Shown here: in pieces, positions 30,024 to 39,677 of the stretch | Numbering within the stretch: the first letter of the stretch is position 1 | Layout of the letters: every line of letters starts with the position of its first letter | Assembly: GCA_024696615.1 (NCBI GenBank) | Contig: JAILGS010000079.1 | Coordinates: forward strand, 1 to 64,000 | Direction: 5' to 3' | Origin: Lachnospiraceae bacterium | GTDB taxonomy: Bacteria > Bacillota > Clostridia > Lachnospirales > Lachnospiraceae | Length of the DNA stretch: 64,000 nucleotides | Notes under the pieces: model-generated | Seen by the model: the letters and a program-made list of their open reading frames with translations, nothing else | Database searches by the model: none | What the model was told of the DNA's origin: nothing | Program-made: the position numbers and the translations under genes

Positions 30024-31811
30024 TTAACTTTGAATTTTCTTCATCTGATAGAACTCACCCTTTAAGGCCATCAGTTCCTCATAAGTACCATATTCTGCAC
30101 ATTTTCCATCCCGAATCACCGCAATCTTGTCCGCATCTTTAATAGTGGACAGGCGATGAGCCACGATGAAAGTAGTACGATTCTTGGTCAAATTATTTAA
30201 TGCTTCCTGAATTAATTTCTCAGAAATACTATCGAGGGCGGATGTTGCCTCATCTAATACGATCACCTTCGGATCACGAATCAATGCTCGGGCGATGGAT
30301 ACTCGCTGGCGCTGTCCGCCGGACAATTTTCCACCATGTTCACCCACAATGGTGTCCACGCCATCCGGAAGGGATTCCACCACATCCCGGAGATTCGCTG
30401 CATCAATCACGCGATTCAAGGTTTCATCATCCACCTCAGGAATACCATAGGTAATATTATCACGAATGCTTCCGGAGAACAATATTGTATTCTGTGGTAC
30501 CACCGCTAAATACTTTCGATAGCTTCGAAGATCCACCTGGGTTAAATCATGTCCATCCAGATTTACCACGCCGCCTGTGGCTAAGTTAAAACCAATGGCA
30601 AGATTTAAGATGGTGGATTTACCGGCCCCCGACTCTCCTACTAAAGCAATGGTTTCGCCTGGATGTACCTTCAAATTCAGATCCGATAACACTTCCTTCT
30701 CGGACTTAGGATAATGAAAATATACATGTTCAAAGGAGAATTCACCGGTTACTTTCTCCAATACTTCTTTGCCTTCATTGTGCTCAATATCATCTTCTGC
30801 AAGCACTTCCCCAATGGAACGAACGGACTCAAGACCCTTGGTGATGGTTGGAATCAGAGTTACAATGGTGGATACCTGCTGCACAATGCTGGAGAAATAA
30901 CTCTGATACAGAGAAATATCTCCTACTAAAATATTGCCACGCATCGCAAGATATGCGGTAAAGGCAAGACAGATAATCTGGAAAATCTGGAATACGGCCC
31001 AACCAACAGAACCGAAGGTGGACTGAATAACATCTAATCGATATCCCTTCTCTGCTACTTCTAGAAGCTGAGCACTCATCTTTTCTGCTTCCTCATCTTC
31101 TAAAGCATGGGCGCGGGTCACGGGGATCAATTCCACCATCTCCATCACCCTTGCGGAAGTATTCTCCATCTCCTGACGGAATTCCTTATTTCGATCCTTA
31201 ATTACCCCTCGGAAGGTTACCATGGTAATGGCTGCCACCGGTGCGGTTAATAAGAAGAATACGAATACAATCCAGCTTTTGGAGATGGTTACGATCATGG
31301 CAATGATGATATTTAAGGAAATGTTTAACACGGAGATAAACATTTGCGTGGACAGCGTCTCCACCGCTTCCACATCACGCATGATCTTACTTTGCAATCG
31401 ACCCGACTGGGTATTGCTATGATAAGAAATACTTAACTGCTGTAATTTCTTCACTAAGGCGCCGCGTAGTCCTGTCTCCACATATCGCACGGCCAAACTC
31501 TTATAACTCACATGAAGATAATTCATCGGCACATTCAGAAGCACCAGAAAAATCATCAATCCCACATTTAACAGGATTTTCTCCATGCAATGATCCACAT
31601 TCAGCGTCACATAATTAATAATATTGGCAACTACAATGGGCAGAACCCATACCGGACTATGCTTAATCACAAAGAAGAAGACGGACCAGAAAAACTTGGA
31701 ATAATTTCCACGATACATGGAAAGCAGTGTCCACATGGGATTATCCGGATATTTTTGAAAGCATTGGATAAATTTATCTTCCACGCCATCTTCTTTTTTA
31801 AAATGTATCAT
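30024..31811 (-). CDS. ABC transporter, fused permease/ATP-binding (exporter type)
   Basis: TM domain, Walker A GESGAGKST, LSGGQRQRVSIARAL, VIVLDEATSALD. Confidence 0.93.
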   Translation of the reverse strand: MIHFKKEDGVEDKFIQCFQKYPDNPMWTLLSMYRGNYSKFFWSVFFFVIKHSPVWVLPIVVANIINYVTLNVDHCMEKILLNVGLMIFLVLLNVPMNYLHVSYKSLAVRYVETGLRGALVKKLQQLSISYHSNTQSGRLQSKIMRDVEAVETLSTQMFISVLNISLNIIIAMIVTISKSWIVFVFFLLTAPVAAITMVTFRGVIKDRNKEFRQEMENTSARVMEMVELIPVTRAHALEDEEAEKMSAQLLEVAEKGYRLDVIQSTFGSVGWAVFQIFQIICLAFTAYLAMRGNILVGDISLYQSYFSSIVQQVSTIVTLIPTITKGLESVRSIGEVLAEDDIEHNEGKEVLEKVTGEFSFEHVYFHYPKSEKEVLSDLNLKVHPGETIALVGESGAGKSTILNLAIGFNLATGGVVNLDGHDLTQVDLRSYRKYLAVVPQNTILFSGSIRDNITYGIPEVDDETLNRVIDAANLRDVVESLPDGVDTIVGEHGGKLSGGQRQRVSIARALIRDPKVIVLDEATSALDSISEKLIQEALNNLTKNRTTFIVAHRLSTIKDADKIAVIRDGKCAEYGTYEELMALKGEFYQMKKIQS

Positions 31812-31836
31812 ATACCTTCGGCCCCCTAAATTCCAT

Positions 31837-31898
31837 GCATCTTACATCTTCTTGATCTTGCATCTTGCATCTTCTTGATCCTGCATCCAAGATCATCC
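31837..31898. repeat. Tandem repeat, 23-bp unit (GCATCTTACATCTTCTTGATCTT), two copies plus partial third
   Basis: 31837-31859 and 31860-31882 nearly identical, then gcatccaagatcatcc. Confidence 0.85.
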
Positions 31899-31921
31899 AC
31901 AAACTTACTTACAATAAGATC

Positions 31922-33475
31922 TTACTTCTCGATGAAATCCACGTTCTTAGCAATAATATCTTCGCCCTCGCAACCTTCCACCTTCACATTCTTTAATACT
32001 AATTTCTTCGCATTTAAAGCAAAGATACCGGCCTTGCAGCTTTCCTTACATTCCGTCATCATGGCTGCAACACCACTCTTAGCATCCTCGGCATAGGTCA
32101 CATGAATATTTTCAAATGTTAAACATTCAATCTTATTCTCTGGCAGACCCGTAATATAAGCAGCTGCTACGTGGCAGTTCTTCGCTTCAATATTCTTGAA
32201 AGTGAGGCGCTTAATACTTGGAGTACGATCATCCACTGGATATGGCTCCATACTACCCACATAATCCGTACGTCCGTCCGGATCACAGAAGTAGAAGCTA
32301 TTTACTACAAATGGAGTCATTACCTGATCCATATCAATATTCTCAAAAGTAATCTGGTCTAAGATGGAACGCTCTCCACGACCACGTCTTGTCTTCACAC
32401 GAAGACCACGGTCCGTATGAATAAACTGGCAATCCTTGATGGTGATATTCTTCACACCTGCAGCAATCTCACTACCAACGGTTACAGAACCATGACCATC
32501 ACGCATACAACAGTTACGAATTAACATATTCTGCATTGGGATTCCAAGCTTCTTAGCCATGTAGATCTTTCCACTCTTTAAAGCGATACAGTCATCACCA
32601 ACGGAGATGTATGCACCGATTACTTCCACATGATTACAGCTTTCCGGATCCAAACCATCCGTATTATGAGAATTGAATGGATTCTGAATCTTAATATCAA
32701 TAAATCTTAAATTCTCGGAAAAATATGGATGCAGGGTCCAAGATGGGGAATTCTTCACCGTAATACCCTGTAATACCACATTTTTACAATGGCTAATGAA
32801 TACCAGACGAGGTCTCCAGGCAATCTTACGGATCTTTGGCTCAAACCACCAATTATCAAAATCCGCACATCCATCAATCACGCCTTCACCGGTAATGGTG
32901 ATATTTTCCGCATTAATGGCAGTAATAATGCCTGAGAAAGTATCCAGTGGATTGCCTTCCCAAGTTCCTAGATTGTACTCATCCGTCTCATCATAGGTAT
33001 CGATGGTACCCGGAAAGATTGGGAATTTGGTACGATCCGTAAATGCGGATAAAGTAGCACCCTTAGCAAGTTCCAAGGTAATATCACTCTTTAAGAATAC
33101 GGAAACAATCTTATACGTTCCTGCCGGAACAAGAATACGGCTATTCTTAGGACATGCCATAATAGCAGCCTGAATAGCATTGGTATCATCATGTTCTCCA
33201 TCACCCTGAGCACCGAAATCCCGTACATTCAATGTGACATACTGGGAATCCGTATGCACCTTTAATGGAGCCACATCTTCGCCTTCATATTCCACCGTAA
33301 TTTCATAATCCGTATCCGGCTTTAAATCATATAAAGAGGAAATCACATGATTGTGATTGGCCTTCAGCTCTCCATTGGCATAGATTTTATATTCCTTCTC
33401 GGTATAATACTTTCCAGCCTCTGTAAGTTCTACGACAACGCATCTTGCGTTCTGAAATACTAATTTTAACTCCAT
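31922..33475 (-). CDS. Glycoside hydrolase family 28 (polygalacturonase-type)
   Basis: GH28 motifs SHNTDGLDPESC, VGDDCIALKSG, GHGSVTVGSE, RGLRVKTRRGRG. Confidence 0.95.
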   Translation of the reverse strand: MELKLVFQNARCVVVELTEAGKYYTEKEYKIYANGELKANHNHVISSLYDLKPDTDYEITVEYEGEDVAPLKVHTDSQYVTLNVRDFGAQGDGEHDDTNAIQAAIMACPKNSRILVPAGTYKIVSVFLKSDITLELAKGATLSAFTDRTKFPIFPGTIDTYDETDEYNLGTWEGNPLDTFSGIITAINAENITITGEGVIDGCADFDNWWFEPKIRKIAWRPRLVFISHCKNVVLQGITVKNSPSWTLHPYFSENLRFIDIKIQNPFNSHNTDGLDPESCNHVEVIGAYISVGDDCIALKSGKIYMAKKLGIPMQNMLIRNCCMRDGHGSVTVGSEIAAGVKNITIKDCQFIHTDRGLRVKTRRGRGERSILDQITFENIDMDQVMTPFVVNSFYFCDPDGRTDYVGSMEPYPVDDRTPSIKRLTFKNIEAKNCHVAAAYITGLPENKIECLTFENIHVTYAEDAKSGVAAMMTECKESCKAGIFALNAKKLVLKNVKVEGCEGEDIIAKNVDFIEK

Positions 33476-33484
33476 CTCTGCCTC

Positions 33485-34213
33485 CTAGCGTTCCTTTTCG
33501 GTTAATAATAATGATACTGCACCCTTATTTAAGCCCTTTTCCTCTAAGGATTCGCATACGGACTGATGCATTGCATTACCGATTGCCTCATACTTTTCGG
33601 AAAGAATTACCTTCATACGGCATGCCTTTAAGATGGCATAGGCAACCAAAGCCTTGCTGCTGGTATCTAATTCATTCTTCTCATATGCTTCTAAATTCGT
33701 CTTTAAGGTCTTCTTAAAGAGCACCTTTAAAGCATCATAATATTCATAAACTGCCTGATCCACAGAAGCAATTCCTTCAATCAAAGCAACTCCATACAGT
33801 GGAAGGTAGAGACCCTCTTTTCCATCCATGGACTCATACGCTTCTAACATCTGCTTATAATGGCCCTTACCGCCAATCACCGTATCATACTTGGTATAGA
33901 ATGTAAGGAGCATTGGATCTAAGCTTCCCCCGGCAAGATCCGCATCCATAATTTCTTTTAATCCCTTGAGACGTTCCTTCATTTCTGCTTCATCATTATC
34001 AAGTCGATAGAAACATGCCACTGCCGGGAATCTGCAGGTTACTGGAATCTGGCGTAATAAATTGTCCAATACTCTCACAGAATTCTCACGATCATGATGG
34101 TTGGAAGCAATGCCCATAGCCATCAGTAATAGCGCATTGGAGCTACTCCAGCTATCCTGCTCCTCAATATTAATGCTTTCAATCGCATCTCGAATAAAAT
34201 TCTCAGTCTTCAC
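33485..34213 (-). CDS. Uncharacterised 242-aa protein in pectin cluster
   Basis: Intact ORF between GH28 and GH43 genes; helical composition. Confidence 0.65.
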   Translation of the reverse strand: MKTENFIRDAIESINIEEQDSWSSSNALLLMAMGIASNHHDRENSVRVLDNLLRQIPVTCRFPAVACFYRLDNDEAEMKERLKGLKEIMDADLAGGSLDPMLLTFYTKYDTVIGGKGHYKQMLEAYESMDGKEGLYLPLYGVALIEGIASVDQAVYEYYDALKVLFKKTLKTNLEAYEKNELDTSSKALVAYAILKACRMKVILSEKYEAIGNAMHQSVCESLEEKGLNKGAVSLLLTEKER

Positions 34214-34265
34214 AACAACTCTCCTTTATTATCCTAAATTCTTCTTTTTCCCTTCAATCTATCAT

Positions 34266-36197
34266 TTAATGCTGTAAACCTTCATAGTTCCAGCCATGAA
34301 AATGTGCGATCATCCGGTGTGCATAAAGCCCCACCATGGCGCCCGTAAAGCGCTTTCCCATCTTAATACCCTCATCACAAAGATAATATACATTCTCTAA
34401 GCGATGTAACAGACGCTTTTGTTCTCCTTCCATCAGATAAAAGTCCCGAACAAAACCATGGGTTTCAATGGCAAGGGATACATCTTCCTTCTCCTGGATC
34501 CTCTTGGCTTCCCAGAAGCTCGTCTTCTTATCCTCGCCAATCTGTTCCTGGATTCCAAGATAGGTCTTCCCCTGTTCCACAAAACAGCCAAAGGTAAGAT
34601 AGGTATTCTCATCATAATAACAGGTAAGTCCGGCGCTACCGCCCTCCACCAATTGATCCAGGGATACCTTCACCTGCACTTTAAAATCTAAATCCGACTG
34701 TCTTCGCACATAGACACTCCGGCAAAGCACCTGATGCAAATCTTCTTCATATCCTTTGATTGTTATATCATCATTTAATCTCTCGATAGTTCCTGGTCTT
34801 GGAGCTCTTGGAGTCATCCATGCCAGGGCATCATCCAGATTCTTTTGGGCAATCTCCTGCAACATATGAGGATCTTGACCGGTAATTCCGTTGAGACGCA
34901 TTTGCTCAGATACGGAATATGGCGCCTTCTGAATTACGCTTGGTCCATGTAAGCCATTGACTATTGGCCAGCCATCCGCCGTCCAGGTCATTGGATCTAA
35001 GCAAGTTTCACGCCCCATTAAAGTGTACTTTCCGTCCACCGGTCTTGCGGCAAGATAGGCCATATACCAGCGTCCATCCGGAGTATCCACCGGCATACCG
35101 TGTCCGGAATGAGTAATGGTCTGGGCATCATCCCACTGCCGAAGGATTGGATTATAAGGGCATGGCTCATATAATCCCATTAATTCCTTGGAGCGCTGTA
35201 CCGTAACCCGGTGTCCCTCACCGGTGCCGCCTTCCGCTAAGAAGAGGTAGTAATAACCGTCCTTCTTTAGCAAATGTGGTCCCTCGGGAGCACGCTTCTG
35301 ATCCCCATAAAACAGTAGGGTTGCCGGAGAAATCTGCTTAGTTAAATCACGACTTAATTCAAGGATTCTTGCTCCTCGATTTAATAACATATATACTCGT
35401 CCATCATCATCCCAAAAGATGGATGGATCGATGCCGTCCTCTTCAATCCAAGAAGGAGCACTATAAGGTCCTTCCGGACGATCCGACGTAACAATCATCT
35501 GACGACGAAATACTCGTCCCGTATCATTTAAACGATAGGTAGCAGTAATTGCAAACTTTCCCTCATGATAACTAATATCCGCAGCCCAGAAGCCTCGTCC
35601 GCCCTCTAAGCTGTCAAGATCCACATAATCGGGATTGGTGACTGCATAACCAATAATCTTCCAATGAATCAAGTCCACCGAATGGGAAATAGGAATACAT
35701 GGGAAGAAAATAAAGGAGGAATTCACCATATAATAGTCATTTCCTACACGAATAATGGAAGGGTCCGGAAACATACCGCTTCGGATTGGATTATGATAGC
35801 TATCCTCGTAGGTAAATCCCACATAATCCTCTAAATAGGCAAGGATTTCAGGATGAGCATCTTCCCTGGACTTCGCAAGATCGAAAGAAGTCACTAAATC
35901 CACATCCCCATCACAAGGATTCATTCCCACGCGTTCCACCAGATACTTTACACTATCTAATACTCCACTCTCCACCGCATAGTGAAGGATGTTTCGCTGC
36001 TTCAAATCCCGCAGATTCATGCTGGCACGGGAATATTCCACGATATATTTTACAATGGCAAAACCACCATCTCTAGCGCCAAGAAATGCATAAGGGATCC
36101 CATTCTCATCCACAGCATTAATTCCGTTGGGATCAAGAATTAATAACTCTTTCACATCCTCTAAAGATTGCCTTGCAAATGCTTCTAATAAATCCAT
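34266..36197 (-). CDS. Ankyrin-repeat / glycoside hydrolase family 43 fusion protein
   Basis: N-terminal ANK-like repeats (RNILHYAVESGVLDSVKYLVERVGMNP), then GH43 start NPIRSGMFPDPSIIRVGNDYYMVNSSF. Confidence 0.88.
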   Translation of the reverse strand: MDLLEAFARQSLEDVKELLILDPNGINAVDENGIPYAFLGARDGGFAIVKYIVEYSRASMNLRDLKQRNILHYAVESGVLDSVKYLVERVGMNPCDGDVDLVTSFDLAKSREDAHPEILAYLEDYVGFTYEDSYHNPIRSGMFPDPSIIRVGNDYYMVNSSFIFFPCIPISHSVDLIHWKIIGYAVTNPDYVDLDSLEGGRGFWAADISYHEGKFAITATYRLNDTGRVFRRQMIVTSDRPEGPYSAPSWIEEDGIDPSIFWDDDGRVYMLLNRGARILELSRDLTKQISPATLLFYGDQKRAPEGPHLLKKDGYYYLFLAEGGTGEGHRVTVQRSKELMGLYEPCPYNPILRQWDDAQTITHSGHGMPVDTPDGRWYMAYLAARPVDGKYTLMGRETCLDPMTWTADGWPIVNGLHGPSVIQKAPYSVSEQMRLNGITGQDPHMLQEIAQKNLDDALAWMTPRAPRPGTIERLNDDITIKGYEEDLHQVLCRSVYVRRQSDLDFKVQVKVSLDQLVEGGSAGLTCYYDENTYLTFGCFVEQGKTYLGIQEQIGEDKKTSFWEAKRIQEKEDVSLAIETHGFVRDFYLMEGEQKRLLHRLENVYYLCDEGIKMGKRFTGAMVGLYAHRMIAHFHGWNYEGLQH

Positions 36198-36296
36198 ATC
36201 GTCTTCCCACCCCCATATTCAAGCCTTTTCCTTCTCTATCATACGCTCATTCCCATGGACTTTCTTATCCTGAGGCACTCTGTTACCTTCGTGAAT

Positions 36297-37043
36297 TTAT
36301 TGTACCTTGTTATCTCCGTGGAAATCCACTAAGAGGGAAGGATCTTCTAAGTCCGATTCAGGGTCCACAAGCATCTCCCCATAGACACCACCAATCTTCT
36401 TAAGCTCTTCTGCCACTAAACCGGAGAAGACATATGCCCCCTCATACTTTAAGTGGGTATTATCTTCTTTTCCATCTGGGAAATTAGGATATTCCCCTGC
36501 AGGTACATGTACAAACCAGTCCTTACTCTTCTCAAAACCTGCTTCTTCAATCTTCTTCTTAGAAAGTGTAGTAAGATCCACTACCGGAACATCCAATTCC
36601 TTGGCCAATGCAATCATTGCATCCGGATAATCCAAATGTGTTCCTTCCTTTAAGGTCTTATGATCCTCTTCAAATACTCTACGATATAAAGGAGTAATTA
36701 ACAGTGGATATGCACCATGACTTCTTGCTACATCCACCATCTTCTTTAAATTCTCCTGGTAATCTCCAAAACTCTTCGTACCACGCTTTGGATCCGGCTT
36801 CTCATCATTATGACCGAACTGAATAAATAAATAATCCCCTGCACCAATGGCCTGATCGATCAAGTCAAGACGCCCCTCATCGATGAAACTCTTGGTACTT
36901 CTACCATTCTCAGAATAGTTCTCAACACGATAAGTTCTCTTTAAATATAGTCCAAATGCTTGTCCCATTCCAGTCTGTGGGAAGCTCATATAAAAATTCT
37001 GCTTTACGGTAGAATCACCGGCCCAAAAAATTCTTTTTGCCAT
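36297..37043 (-). CDS. SGNH-hydrolase, rhamnogalacturonan acetylesterase-like
   Basis: IFWAGDSTVKQ block I, FIQFGHNDEKP, C-terminal DNTHLKYEGA; start placed at MAKRIFW. Confidence 0.9.
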   Translation of the reverse strand: MAKRIFWAGDSTVKQNFYMSFPQTGMGQAFGLYLKRTYRVENYSENGRSTKSFIDEGRLDLIDQAIGAGDYLFIQFGHNDEKPDPKRGTKSFGDYQENLKKMVDVARSHGAYPLLITPLYRRVFEEDHKTLKEGTHLDYPDAMIALAKELDVPVVDLTTLSKKKIEEAGFEKSKDWFVHVPAGEYPNFPDGKEDNTHLKYEGAYVFSGLVAEELKKIGGVYGEMLVDPESDLEDPSLLVDFHGDNKVQ

Positions 37044-37104
37044 CTTAAAAATCCTTCTTTTATTCATAAATTTGTCCTATGGATTTCATCCCATAAGCCC
37101 CTTT

Positions 37105-37110
37105 ATTATA
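37105..37110 (-). promoter_or_regulatory. Candidate extended -10 (TGGTATAAT) for the acetylesterase gene, flanked by direct repeats
   Basis: Minus strand CTTATGGTATAATAAAGGGGCTTATGG. Confidence 0.4.
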
Positions 37111-37120
37111 CCATAAGACC

Positions 37121-37160
37121 ATAAAAAAGGCTATGAGCATTCCGCTCATAGCCTTAATTA
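37121..37160 (-). terminator. Terminator downstream of the LplC-type permease
   Basis: AAGGCTATGAGC-ggaat-GCTCATAGCCTTTTTT on minus strand. Confidence 0.9.
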
Positions 37161-37229
37161 TTATGAGAAAGTAAATCAATAGCCTATCTAATCAATTACT
37201 AAATCAATACAAATACAATATACTGGACA

Positions 37230-38078
37230 TTACTCCTTAACCGCACCTACGTTAACACCCTGTACGAAGTAATCCTGACAGAATGGATAGAGGATCATGA
37301 AAGGAATAATAGCTACGATAATACAAGCATTCTTGATTGTGTTATCAGAAATATTATCATTGGTCTGTGGAAGGTCATTATCCATGATCAATGTTCTTAA
37401 CTTCATCTGGAAGTTAAATAATGAGTTCTTAGTAACATAAATCTTGAAGTTGGTATAATCATTCCAGAATGCTACGGCAAACATCAAACCGATGGAAGCC
37501 AAAGCCGCCTTAGAAAGAGGAAGAACGACCTTGAAGAAGATGCCCATTGGAGAACATCCATCGATTTCAGCAGCCTCGAAGAGGGATGCTGGAATACCTT
37601 CAAAGAAGTTTCTCATCAATACTAAGTTATATACATTAATGGAAAGTGGTAAAATAACAGCCCACAGAGTATTTAACATACCTAATCTACGGATTACTAA
37701 GTAGGTAGGGATCATACCACCCTGGAAAATCATTGTAAATAATAACATGTAACCGAAGAAGTTACGTCCTGGCATCTCCCACTGGATCAGTACATAAGCA
37801 CCCAATGTAGAAAGTGCAAGACCGAGGAAAGAACCACATACAGTTACAAGTAATGAAATAAGGAATGGCATAATCAAGGACTTACGAGTAAATACAAGCT
37901 TGTATCCACCGAAGGTAAACTGATTTGGCCATAAATTAAGTCCGTATCCTGAAGCTCCATCAAATGAGTCCACAATTACCTTATAGATAGGAACTAAGAT
38001 AATTAAAGAAATCAAAATGAAAATAAGGGCATTGACGATAGGGAACACTTTAATACCTTTAGATTTTGCTTTTGCCAT
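37230..38078 (-). CDS. ABC sugar transporter permease (LplC/YtcP-like)
   Basis: Multiple TM, EAAEIDGCSPMGIFFKVVLPLSK EAA loop. Confidence 0.93.
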   Translation of the reverse strand: MAKAKSKGIKVFPIVNALIFILISLIILVPIYKVIVDSFDGASGYGLNLWPNQFTFGGYKLVFTRKSLIMPFLISLLVTVCGSFLGLALSTLGAYVLIQWEMPGRNFFGYMLLFTMIFQGGMIPTYLVIRRLGMLNTLWAVILPLSINVYNLVLMRNFFEGIPASLFEAAEIDGCSPMGIFFKVVLPLSKAALASIGLMFAVAFWNDYTNFKIYVTKNSLFNFQMKLRTLIMDNDLPQTNDNISDNTIKNACIIVAIIPFMILYPFCQDYFVQGVNVGAVKE

Positions 38079-38093
38079 GTCTATGCTCCTCCC

Positions 38094-39512
38094 TTATACA
38101 ATACCACGACCACGTACCTTCTTAGATGCATAATCACATATAAGAACTAATACGCAACCTACCAAGGACTTAAATAAACCAACCGCAGTCGTATAACCAT
38201 AGTTATTACCGCCGGAGAATGACATACGATAGATATAAGTCTGGATAACATCAGCAACAGAAATAACAGCATCGTTCATTAATACGAATACTGATTCGAA
38301 CAGGTTCATAACCTTCGCAAGGTTAAGAATGAATACTGTGATAATGGTGTTCGCAAGAGCAGGAAGAGTGATATATCTCATCTTGTTGAAACGGTTAGCA
38401 CCATCGATTTCAGCAGCTTCATATAATTCAGGGCTAATACCAGAAAGAGTAGCTAAGAAGAGGATGGTTCCCCAACCGGTATCTCTCCAGATATTAACGA
38501 TATAGTAAACACCTCTCCAGTGCTCAACACTACCCATGAAGTACACTGGTTCATTTACTAAATTAGCATTCATTAAGAAGGTATTAATCATACCTGCATC
38601 AGAGGTATCCAGTAACATACGGAAAATAGATGCAACTACTACCCATGACATAAAGTGAGGTAAGTAGATAATGGTCTGAACAGTCTTCTTAAACCAAATA
38701 TTAGTGATTTCATGAAGTAACAGAGAAATAATAACAGCCATACCAGTATTAAGAACTAACTTAATTACAGAAAGCTGTAATGTATTCCAGAATGCTCTCC
38801 AGAAATATGGATCCTTCGCAACCATACCTGCGAAATGCTTAATACCTACGTATACAGGTACTCTCTTATAATCGGTGAATGCATAACGAACACCGAGCAT
38901 TGGCCAGTAGTTAAAGATTGCGATAAATACAACAACAGGAATGAACATAACATAGAACCACTTGTGATATACCATCTTACTCCAAGTGGACTTGTTATTG
39001 GTCATATAACGAGTATCATATTCAACAGTCTTTCTAAATTTCAGGATATCAAAGAAACATCCTACAACAGCAATAATCAATCCAAGAACAACTACATAAG
39101 TACCAAGACCTACGGTATATACTGGATCTTCATTCATAAAAGAAGTTAACTGTGAAAATGTGATACCAAAAATAATTGCTGCAATAGCAGTGGTAATAAT
39201 GGAGAAAATCTCCTTCTTAAGAACAACAATAATGATAGTAGCAATTAAAGCCACCATGTACAGATACCAGAGAGTCTGATGATTCTGGTACTGATATCCA
39301 TCATTGTTCAGATAGCTCATATAACTGTATGCGTCAGCAACGTTTTCTGAATTCTGAACGAATGGAAGTAAACCGCCCAGGAATGCCATTACTGCACCTA
39401 CAATTGCAAGAACACGCACGTTCTTTGGTGGAACATACACTTTAGTTCCGCACTTAGGACAAAGCTTTGCATTTTTAGGCAATTCGGTATTACATGCCTT
39501 ACATTGTGCCAT
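38094..39512 (-). CDS. ABC sugar transporter permease (LplB-like) with N-terminal zinc ribbon and extra TM region
   Basis: MAQCKACNTELPKNAKLCPKCGTKV zinc ribbon, ~4 extra TM, then LplB core with EAAEIDGANRFNKMRYITLP; start placed at MAQ after AAGAAGGG. Confidence 0.88.
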   Translation of the reverse strand: MAQCKACNTELPKNAKLCPKCGTKVYVPPKNVRVLAIVGAVMAFLGGLLPFVQNSENVADAYSYMSYLNNDGYQYQNHQTLWYLYMVALIATIIIVVLKKEIFSIITTAIAAIIFGITFSQLTSFMNEDPVYTVGLGTYVVVLGLIIAVVGCFFDILKFRKTVEYDTRYMTNNKSTWSKMVYHKWFYVMFIPVVVFIAIFNYWPMLGVRYAFTDYKRVPVYVGIKHFAGMVAKDPYFWRAFWNTLQLSVIKLVLNTGMAVIISLLLHEITNIWFKKTVQTIIYLPHFMSWVVVASIFRMLLDTSDAGMINTFLMNANLVNEPVYFMGSVEHWRGVYYIVNIWRDTGWGTILFLATLSGISPELYEAAEIDGANRFNKMRYITLPALANTIITVFILNLAKVMNLFESVFVLMNDAVISVADVIQTYIYRMSFSGGNNYGYTTAVGLFKSLVGCVLVLICDYASKKVRGRGIV

Positions 39513-39581
39513 TGGATTACCCTTCTTTCTCATAATATTTTGTGTTTTTTTGAACGTGCCGACTAGTGCACATTCACAAAA

Positions 39582-39627
39582 AAATGGATTCCCCTTGGGG
39601 CAAAAGCCCCAAGGTTCATCCGTTTTT
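39582..39627 (-). terminator. Hairpin with U-tract between solute-binding protein and permease genes
   Basis: GGATgaaCCTTGGGG-cttttg-CCCCAAGGggaATCC then T-run on minus strand. Confidence 0.8.
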
Positions 39628-39677
39628 AGTCATGAATAATTCTTTAATTTAATACTTAAGAAATTATAATTCCTAAA

